38,953 nt of DNA, taken from Podaxis mareebaensis (taxonomy: Eukaryota; Basidiomycota; Agaricomycetes; Agaricales; Agaricaceae). Position numbers and translations under genes: made by a program. Position 1 is the stretch's first letter; each line of letters starts with the position of its first letter. Positions 32,315-38,953 of the stretch are shown here, piece by piece. The notes under the pieces were generated by a model. That model saw nothing but the letters and a program-made list of their open reading frames with translations. It was not told the DNA's origin and did no database searches. Location of the stretch: assembly GCA_018524725.1 (NCBI GenBank), contig JAEUWP010000440.1:1-38953 (forward strand), read 5' to 3'.

Positions 32315-35300
32315 CTAGGAATATTCCACCGAAAGGCCCTTATCAAATGTAACGTTGACACTAATGTCCAACACCTTGTTCGTTGCATCATACTCAAAGC
32401 CCGAGCTGCCTACCCTCCTCCCGTTAACCTTCACCGTCCTTGGTGCCTCCTGGACATTTAGGAACCGAATGCGTGCTACCTTGGCACCAGTAGCGAAGCC
32501 AAAGCTACCCCTAACATCCAACCGGCCCCTGTTGTAATTCATATTGACTGAAGTCTTCTGGGGCGGGTTGATCAACTCTCCATCGTCGATGTACAACTGT
32601 CCAGATGCTCTTCCGTCCTGGTCGGGTGCGACAACAAATTCGAAATCCTTCTTCCTCAACTCCACTGTATTTGCCGCAGATTCGACACGGAGGGGCAGGA
32701 CAGCGCCACCTTTGATGTGGAGGGGAATCGTAGTGAAGTTGACATTGTCGAGGGTGACAGTTGACCCACTGCCTTGGACAGGTGCCAGTGTCGCGAAGTC
32801 ATAGAAGATGTCGCGAGGTAGGTAGATGTCCACTGAAGTCGAGTTCTCCTGGGTAACAGGTGAGACAAGAATGGAATCGCCAAAGAAGAACTGGAGGTCG
32901 ATAGGGAAGGTGTTCGTGTCCTTCGGATATTTGAACCAGAGGGGATGAAGGACAGGAGTACCATCAGTGTGGGCCTGATGGAAGGCGGTATAAAGATAGT
33001 CGAGGAGGCGGTAGCTGAAGTTGAGATGAGTTTTGAGAGAGAAAATTGGGCGCCAAAATGCATACCGGATGTTGATAGCATTCCTAGCCGCTGTTGCGAC
33101 ACTATCCCAAAGATAGAATTCCTGGCTGATCGAGGTATCGCCATTGTGCTAATGGACAGGACCGTTAGATTAAGGTTCTGAAGCACCATCAAGTCACCTA
33201 CGTTGCGCATGAACGGATAAAAGGCCCCAAGCATAGCCCATCGAGCGCAGAGTGTCTCGGTCGTGTTACCAGCTATCAATGTTGTCGTCGGATTGGGAAC
33301 GTTTAGAGATGAGAGGCAGACATACAGAAGCCGCATATATCACTACCAACCATAGGTACTTGGAAGATCGTAGCGAAATTGAGCATGCCGGCAATGGAGA
33401 ACCTGTAATGCTCCCACAAGCTCACGTTATCGCCGAGCCATTTCCCTACATGAGCCCCAGCTCCTGCAAACGTTGAGCGAGTGATGATGAGAGGACGCTT
33501 CCCAGGACGACGCGCCAGCATTGCCATGCGTGTAGCAGTGGACATCATGGTACCATAGAGGTTGTGTACATTGTATTCCCGTAGACCATTGGCATGAACA
33601 GCGTTTGTCTTGAGGAAAGTCAACATGTATTCAAACAATGCAGGTCCTTAGGTTTTAAGGAATACTTACGAAAGCGGTCTTGCTAGAGAGTGGGCCCGCT
33701 GCATTGTTGATAGCGTACGGTGGATCGAGGAGATTATCGTCGCGTCGCCTGAGCTGAGACTGAGAGACATTCCCAAAGATAGGAGCATTAGGGTCAGGAG
33801 GTGGATTGGATCGGGGCGGAGGAAGTGCTTGTTCGATAGCTTGTTGGAAGGGGTCGTCACACGGCAGGTTGCAGAACTGAGGCGGCTAGGTCAGAAAAGC
33901 TATGATTACAAAGATCATCAGTATTTCCGCTTACACTGGCAGGCTCGTTCATATCGATCCAAGCTCCGTCGATATCAAGCCCAGTATCAGGATTGTAGAA
34001 CTCTTGAAACTCATTGTTCCAATACCTTCATTCATGGCAATCAGGCTAGTGGCAGATAACGAGCAGTCAAAAAACCCACTCCGTGACCTTTTCGTGGAAC
34101 CAATCTGGTGTCATGGTCAGAACCAGATCAAGTTTAAAGAGGGGCGCAATTACCAGGATATACAGTCACTCCTGCGGGTACAGAATACTCGTCAGCATAA
34201 TCTTCGTAACGTTAATGAATGATAAAGACGCACCAGGCCAGACGAGGCCGAGGAAATCACTTCCATTCTCGGCTTTGAGATAAATGTCAAGATCCTTGCC
34301 ACGATGATATGGACCATATTCCGGATCATCTGGCAGATATGCCACGGCAGGATCGGTCATCAGAACTATTTCATGCACGTACATGTGTCAACGAAGACAA
34401 TTTGAAGCAGTTACGTCATAACTTACCGAAGCGCTGGTTATGAGAATGGAGGTAAGCGACAATATCACGCATCCTGTTCATGGGGAAATATTGAGGATCC
34501 ACAGTGAAAATACGTCGCCTATCCATGTAGTCTAGAACCAAACATCAGAAGTTCATATAAATTGTACAGAGAAGATGAGTTCACCAATGTCTGTCCACAT
34601 AGTCTCCAGTGGTATATCGGCAGCCGCATATCTGGAAATAACTCCTGCAACATCGACGAAATCTATAGCAACTTCTGAGCGGGAGGATTCCTCAAGGAAA
34701 AATCAGCGTAATCGACGAACCTTTATATCCGAATCGGCATTGATGGAAACCAAAAGACCAATATGGAACTTCGGCTGGTTGGCCAACGACATCAGAATAC
34801 TGCCTGGCCACCGCCGCTGGATCGTTCTCGCTACCAGCCAGGAAGTAAAAATCCAGAACACCACCAATCACATTGTATTCCAAACTAGTTCCGCCCGCAT
34901 TTGAGAGCTTGATGTCCATGCCATTGGAGTTCAGGAAAAAGACACCATGTGTTCCGGTGGTTCGATGTTCAAAATAAACCGGGTGATTCCCATACAAATT
35001 TGTCCCAGGAGGAATTCCAAAGGCATCACGAGACCACAGGGTAAGTGTGGTATTGTCGATCGGGAGATGGAAGGGGTTAGTATGCTCCCCGAGGCCGTAG
35101 ATGTTGGCATTTCCTGGTAAACTTGTCTTCAAACGGAGATATTGCGGTTCGAAAATGATGGGGTGAGAAGCAGTGGAAAAGAGAACCTCGCGTGTCGACG
35201 TCCTGTAAATGGAGAAAGAAAAAGGGGAGATGGTGTAATTGAACTGGATTGCGGCTGAATGCGGGGAGACCACGTGATTTGCGTCTGGGCGAGGGAAGAC

Positions 35301-35656
35301 GGATTCGGGGACCTCATAACGGGCAGAGTTGGGATCAGTTATCTTCACATGGATGCGCTCCTCTGCGCCAGTTCTTAGTAGTACAATGGGGTGAAAGGAA
35401 GGAAACGAGACGCACTAGTTTCATACACCACACTGAGAGAAAGATTCTGGATATCGGGACCAAAAACATTGCACGCCTGACCCGCCAAACTTAAGTCTGC
35501 AGTTAATCGTCCTCCTTTGATTTTGATATTGGTAGCACGATATCCTGGGCATGCGTCCAACTTAGCCTGGTCCACGTCAACAGCGGAACAAGGAAACGAA
35601 ACAGCCAGGAGGGCGAGGAGGGCCCAACGTCCGTTGGCCCTGGAGAGTGTGTACAT
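32315..35656 (-). CDS. secreted GH31 alpha-glucosidase
   Basis: Twelve minus-strand exons: 35656-35416, 35362-34721, 34674-34585, 34531-34427, 34365-34234, 34171-34154 (18 nt), 34104-34076, 34009-33935, 33876-33670, 33608-33326, 33272-33202, 33148-32315. They encode 908 residues, normal for fungal GH31. A signal peptide ([15 protein letters not shown]) precedes the N-terminal beta domain and the catalytic barrel: [42 protein letters not shown]. The catalytic nucleophile is Asp about 438 in [11 protein letters not shown]; the acid/base is Asp about 573 in [14 protein letters not shown]. Then come [44 protein letters not shown] and the C-terminal beta domains. It should hydrolyse terminal alpha-1,4 (and related) glucosides of maltose or starch outside the cell. 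A ccgggg CreA/Mig1-like site lies at 35853-35858 upstream; repression by glucose is inference. The exon 7/8 junction is the least certain. Confidence 0.9.
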
Positions 35657-36130
35657 GGTGGTTGAGGAAAAAAAGATGGGCGGGCCTCATATTTGCAAAT
35701 GCCAGCGCCGCGAATTTTCTACGAAAATAGTAGCCGGCCATAAGGTGAGTCCTGACGTTCAAGGTTCAAGAAGCTTCTTTCAGGGTCGGCCCTTGAGGTC
35801 AACGTTGAACGGGCCTAGCCGGGTTTCCGGCCGCCAAACGGAGCATCCACTACCGGGGCGGCGCGACGCCCCTCTTCGTTTTCTCACATCTCCCGACACA
35901 AACAGTGCTAATAACAACTCACCTCCGATGGAGTCGTTCATTAACAAGGCTCCAGGTCTCTTGCCCCGCAGGTCCCTTATCGTCATACATTGGCGACGAA
36001 AGGTCACTTGCATCAATTTGCTGTGTCTAAACTTCCAAACTTGATGAATGAGGACTACTCGGGCTTACTACATAACAACCCTCTCCACGGTCTCCACAGC
36101 TCTGCTCGGCGGGGCAGAAGTCTATGGCAA
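35657..36130. other. divergent promoter region, GH31 and DUF6593
   Basis: The gap between two divergent genes is GC-rich around 35815-35880, with ccgggg at 35853-35858 fitting the SYGGRG consensus of the CreA/Mig1 repressor. The first ATG of the plus-strand frame is at 36048, but the better start is 36180. Confidence 0.35.
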
Positions 36131-36138
36131 CATAAATA
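36131..36138 (+). promoter_or_regulatory. TATA-like box of DUF6593 gene at 36180
   Basis: The sequence cataaata lies about 45 nt upstream of the ATG at 36180. It argues for that ATG over the one at 36048. Confidence 0.4.
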
Positions 36139-36179
36139 TCACCCGTAACCCACCACATCCCCTAAATATTGCCCACAAA

Positions 36180-36802
36180 ATGATACTCAAGTTCTCCGAA
36201 CGAAGCGTTCGCGACACAGTCCTCCTCATCGACAATGGTCTGCCACTCTACCAGGTCATCACTTCAACCTTCGGTTTCCAGACAAAGATTATTAAGGTGG
36301 ATGCATCAACTCGAAGCACAATTCCAATGGCCACTTTGGAGCGCAGTTTCTTTGGTACCGCCGTCACTCTTTGGGGAAAACCCGTAGTTTTGACGAGAGA
36401 CAATTTTTTCTCGACGTGAGCAGTACCGCATTGGCTCTCGAGGACTTGAATTTATTTTTAACCGACTACCAGATCACGAACGTTCACGGCTTCCGATGGT
36501 TGTTCATATAAATGGAAAGAGGGAGCATCGCCAATGACAGTACGCCGCCTTGCAGAACTTCTTCCCTTGAGTATCGCATCGTTCACACTCATTATTATAT
36601 ACAGTTAGTTACTGTTAGCCCCAACCGTGCAACCCGCAGAGTAGTTGCAACGTTCCACCGTGGATCCCTTGGTATTCTTTCGAAGTCCCGACCAATGACA
36701 GTGAATGTGGCGGATGAATATCTTCACCTACTAGATGACATTATCACCACTTGTATATATGCCGAACAAGAAAGGCAGCGTCGCAGAAACCAACCAACGT
36801 AA
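36180..36802 (+). CDS. DUF6593 family protein
   Basis: Three exons, 36180-36415, 36473-36539 and 36605-36802, encode 166 residues. MILKFSERSVRDTVLLIDNG opens with the family's first strands, followed by LPLYQVITSTFGFQTKII, ATLERSFFGTAVTLWGK, RTFTASDGCSYKWKEG, LVTVSPNRATRRVVATFHRG, LGILSKSRPMTVNVADEY and a C-terminal helix (LHLLDDIITTCIYAEQERQR). This is the most canonical DUF6593 member in the window. Intron phases (2 then 0) match the other copies, and exon 2 is 67 nt, the same as in the 31445 gene. The frame is also open upstream to an ATG at 36048, which would add 44 residues without family similarity; I prefer 36180. Function unknown. Confidence 0.85.
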
Positions 36803-36916
36803 CGAAACTCGAGCTGTACAGTAACGTCTAATAAAGTTCAGAAGTCCTATTAATCTGGGTATCTTGGAAGGAATTTTTCTGGTATCGCAGAGAAGGCGGT
36901 GTGTACTTAGCTAGAG

Positions 36917-37472
36917 CTAGTCCGTCAACAACGCCGCCATACAAGGATCCACGTATTCCCAGCCATCCCTAGCCTCAGTGCGGACAGATTCAATCCTCAG
37001 GTAGAGTAAGGATGCCAGAACATAATCAACAAGGCTCAAAGCTCGAGATTCTAGCACCAACACCCGTGTAGGATTAGAGCCTGGGATGGTCTCGGTCCAT
37101 GCGACTGGCGTGTAGGACGAGTTTTCATAGAGCTTCATTCGATATCAGGTCAGGAGACATAACAATGTGTGACAACACATGTTGCCCAGTGGTGAGCTTG
37201 CCTCTTATGCCAATGATATGTACTCTCCTCTGTGTTTAGCTTCATGGCCATCTGACTGAGAGAAGTAGGTGAGTCAATGAATGAACATTTCAGCTGAAAG
37301 TCAAATAAACCTACCCATCACTTGTTGAGGGTGCCTTCTGGAGGACATCCGCGACTTTCAGAGCTTTACCACTGTTCCTGGTGGTGAGAGCTCTCATCCT
37401 TTTGTTGACCTCAGCCATCACCTGTTGGGCTTCATTGCAAATCTTGACCTCACCCATACCATTGTTAGACAT
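36917..37472 (-). CDS. DUF6593 family protein, probably 5'-truncated
   Basis: Three minus-strand exons, 37472-37315, 37255-37177 and 37132-36917, encode 150 residues from MSNNGMGEVKICNEAQQ. Landmarks: KALKVADVLQKAPSTSDG (compare KLSDVLQEHKADDG in the 29708 gene), STYHWHKRQAHHWATC, LYENSSYTPVAWTE, and VDYVLASLLYLRIESVR. Introns are at the family positions with the same phases (2 and 0). The frame continues upstream of the ATG with DGVPQYFLT, the family's DGxPxY strand, before a TAA at about 37510, so the first 20-30 residues of the family are missing. The unrelated repeat-rich sequence beginning near 37500 suggests the 5' end was cut off. It could be a shortened gene or a young pseudogene. Confidence 0.6.
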
Positions 37473-38375
37473 TGTGAGGAAGTATTGAGGAACACCATCC
37501 CCCAGTAAGTGTTACAAATATTGCAGATTCCGAGAACACTGAGGAGACCGAAGAGCCCGAGCAACACTCTTATGAAGAATGGGATCTGATGAAGCGCATG
37601 ATGGTAAGCCTCTGGCAGGAAACCATGGAGTTGCATCAGACACTTGATTGGGAAATGTGCGAGAAGGTAGATGAAGCGTGTTGCTATCACAGAGTATACT
37701 TTCCATGCGATGACGATTTGTGATTGGACATCGAACTTACTACTTCCTATTTCAGACATTCTTCCATATTAGGACAAGGTATCAGTTTCGTCTCTTTCGA
37801 CATACTTGTGTTCGCATCAATTATGTTAGCCCTCACAGACTTTCGTCTCTTACCATATGTATTCCTTCTCCTCTTTCATATGCTCTATGCCCTAGTCCCC
37901 TTTTGTGCATATGTTGCTCCTATTCGACCTCTATGTTACTATTGATCTACTTCCTTAAGTAGTCATAGGACTTGTATATGTATACCACTTGGACATGTAG
38001 ATTAGCTAAGTCTAATCTTAATGCGTGTTACCTACTCTTGGGTCTTGAATAAGTCCAAGTCTAACGTAGCGTGTTAAGTCTACATCTCTTTGCCCTTGTG
38101 TGCAGCTTCCTCCCTTCTCAGGCTTCTCGTCAATGTCTTGTCCTATGGAGTGTGCGATCTATATGAGTTTGCTGCCTAGAGACAACGTGAACAGCCACCC
38201 GAGGTTAAACAGAGCAGCTCCTTCAGACCTGTATGGGACAAGGACCTCTGCTCGTCTCACCTACAAGGATAGGCTCCGACTTAGGTGTCGCTTAGCCAAA
38301 GAAGAAACCTTGTAACATCAAGATTAGACTTCCCTCGTGTGTCAATCCCACGTTGTAATTTTCGCCCTGACTACT
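37473..38375. other. unassigned region with an acidic open frame
   Basis: A plus-strand frame from about 37476 to 37722 reads as acidic, coding-like protein (ADSENTEETEEPEQHSYEEW, then LMKRMMVSLWQETMELHQ) without an ATG at its start. From 37970 to 38100 two related blocks (aagtctaatcttaatgcgtg and aagtctaacgtagcgtg) form an imperfect direct repeat. I could not define LTRs, a primer-binding site or a gene. Confidence 0.35.
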
Positions 38376-38476
38376 GTTCTCATTGCTTCGCGCTGTGCAT
38401 GTAGTCACCCTGAGGTTCTCATTGCTTCGCGCTGTGCCATCAGGATGTTGTTGGTTCTCATTGCTTCGCGCTGTGC
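38376..38476 (+). repeat. three 23 bp repeats with exact 39 bp period
   Basis: The unit gttctcattgcttcgcgctg (plus tgc) occurs at 38376-38398, 38415-38437 and 38454-38476. Copies are identical and separated by 16 nt of dissimilar sequence. The 39 bp period is 13 codons. On the minus strand an open frame (38292-38567) reads TARSNEN in each unit. Confidence 0.9.
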
Positions 38477-38505
38477 CTAAACGACACCAAACCCCCCCTT
38501 CTTGA

Positions 38506-38581
38506 CTGTAATTCGCCCACTCGTTGTTTGGTGGTCTGACAAGGAAGTCTGTAATACGCCCACTCAACGTTTGGTGGTCTG
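38506..38581 (+). repeat. two imperfect 43 bp tandem copies
   Basis: The segment from 38506 (ctgtaattcgcccactcg...tttggtggtctg) recurs from 38549 (ctgtaatacgcccactca...tttggtggtctg). A shorter ctgtaaatca remnant follows at 38601. It lies directly between two other repeat blocks. Confidence 0.75.
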
Positions 38582-38615
38582 TCAGAAGAAAACCCTCTGA
38601 CTGTAAATCACGTCG

Positions 38616-38953
38616 ATGTCTGTCAAGGTGAAGCGTTCTCGATCGACAGAAATCAAAAAGCGTTCTCGATCGACAGAAATCAAACCCTGTTCTCGATCAG
38701 CAGAAATCAACAGCAGTTCTCGATCATCTGAAATCGACGACCCCCAGCCATACGACCGTTCTTCTATTTATTCTACCTTATCATCTTCCTAGAGTTCCTC
38801 GCAGGACAATATTTCTATTTCCTCCTTAATTCCTCCCAGCCTCCGATACCTCGACCTTACCCCCGAGCAGATTCAAGAATTGATTCAAGCCCTTGTCGAG
38901 AGGAACCTTGAATGTCCTTCCACTCCCCCACTCCCCTCACCATTTCAGGAGAA
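38616..38953 (+). pseudogene. repeat-bearing ORF interrupted by a stop and cut by the window edge
   Basis: From the ATG at 38616 a frame runs 58 codons to a TAG at 38790-38792. The same frame then continues open for 53 more codons to the edge, with convincing protein sequence (LRYLDLTPEQIQELIQALVE). The first part encodes four 9-residue repeats of the form RSRSxEIxx, followed by DDPQPYDRSSIYSTLSSS. Continuity of frame across the stop suggests one coding unit with a nonsense change, or a short intron I cannot place. The helical segment after the stop could be a Gag-like N-terminus of a retroelement or a host protein; I cannot decide. The product is unknown. Confidence 0.45.
38635..38742 (+). 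repeat. four 27 bp tandem repeats (9-codon units)
   Basis: Units start at 38635, 38662, 38689 and 38716 with an exact 27 bp period. The first two are nearly identical (gttctcgatcgacagaaatc); the last two differ by a few bases. All are in frame with the ATG at 38616 and encode RSRS[T/A/S]EI plus two variable residues. Confidence 0.9.

Noticed and set aside
32656..33336. 226-codon minus-strand frame overlapping the alpha-glucosidase
   Set aside because: It is a shifted frame of exons 11-12; the correct frame gives continuous GH31 sequence with the intron at 33201-33149 removed.
37418..37759. Hydrophobic 113-codon minus-strand frame suggesting a membrane protein
   Set aside because: The plus strand of the same interval gives a more protein-like acidic sequence, and its 3' part overlaps the DUF6593 exon in another frame. 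The hydrophobicity is probably an antisense effect.
37970..38310. Candidate LTR with related aagtctaa blocks
   Set aside because: No matching second LTR, no TG...CA boundaries with target duplication and no primer-binding site could be found by eye.
38376..38476. CRISPR-like array of identical 23 bp repeats with 16 bp spacers
   Set aside because: The genome is clearly fungal, there are only three units, the spacers are too short, and no cas genes are near. The 39 bp period fits a codon-multiple tandem repeat.

Overview
The window is nuclear DNA of a filamentous basidiomycete, most likely an Agaricomycete. The evidence is many 45-65 nt GT-AG introns with CTNAN-like branch sites, TATA boxes 45-110 nt upstream of starts, and families typical of mushroom genomes: DUF6593, Kre9/Knh1-like secreted proteins, F-box/LRR, MYND + MSS51 C-terminal domain, and IFI6/IFI27-like proteins. 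All spliced models were assembled by eye from frame continuity across introns, so terminal exons are the least certain parts.

Layout. 1-10200 is gene-poor: one single-exon Gln/Pro/Ser-rich hypothetical (3601-4326) and one small two-exon candidate (7208-7610). 10262-12271 holds two IFI6/IFI27 (ISG12)-like genes in tandem; the second carries a long helical N-terminal extension. A 322 bp element with 26 bp terminal inverted repeats and TA flanks (12299-12620) separates them from two tandem DHA1-type MFS transporters (12984-15065 and 15756-17811). Each transporter has 13 exons and 457 residues, and all 13 exon lengths are the same in both. 17812-22766 is a graveyard: a 5' relic of a Kre9-like gene (about 18225-18545), its intact sister on the minus strand (19656-20341), and a decayed third MFS copy (about 21390-21567).

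22767-28080 carries an unrecognised 304-residue protein, a four-exon F-box protein (510 aa) and a five-exon MYND zinc-finger protein with an MSS51-like C-terminal domain (473 aa). From 28.8 kb to the end is a dispersed DUF6593 family: a relic (28866-29325, minus), and genes at 29708-30421 (minus), 31445-32185 (plus), 36180-36802 (plus) and 36917-37472 (minus). Those four share the same intron positions and phases although their sequences have diverged strongly. Embedded among them is an intact secreted GH31 alpha-glucosidase (32315-35656, minus, 12 exons, 908 aa).

The last kilobase (38340-38953) contains three consecutive tandem-repeat blocks and an ORF broken by one stop and running off the edge. 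It resembles the 5' end of a transposable-element or repeat-protein gene.

The dominant theme is local duplication followed by decay: at least four families occur here as paralogs plus relics. No biosynthetic cluster, CRISPR array or RNA gene was recognised. The most unusual content is the pair of ISG12-like genes (a family studied mainly for animal mitochondrial and innate-immune roles) and the DUF6593 expansion.
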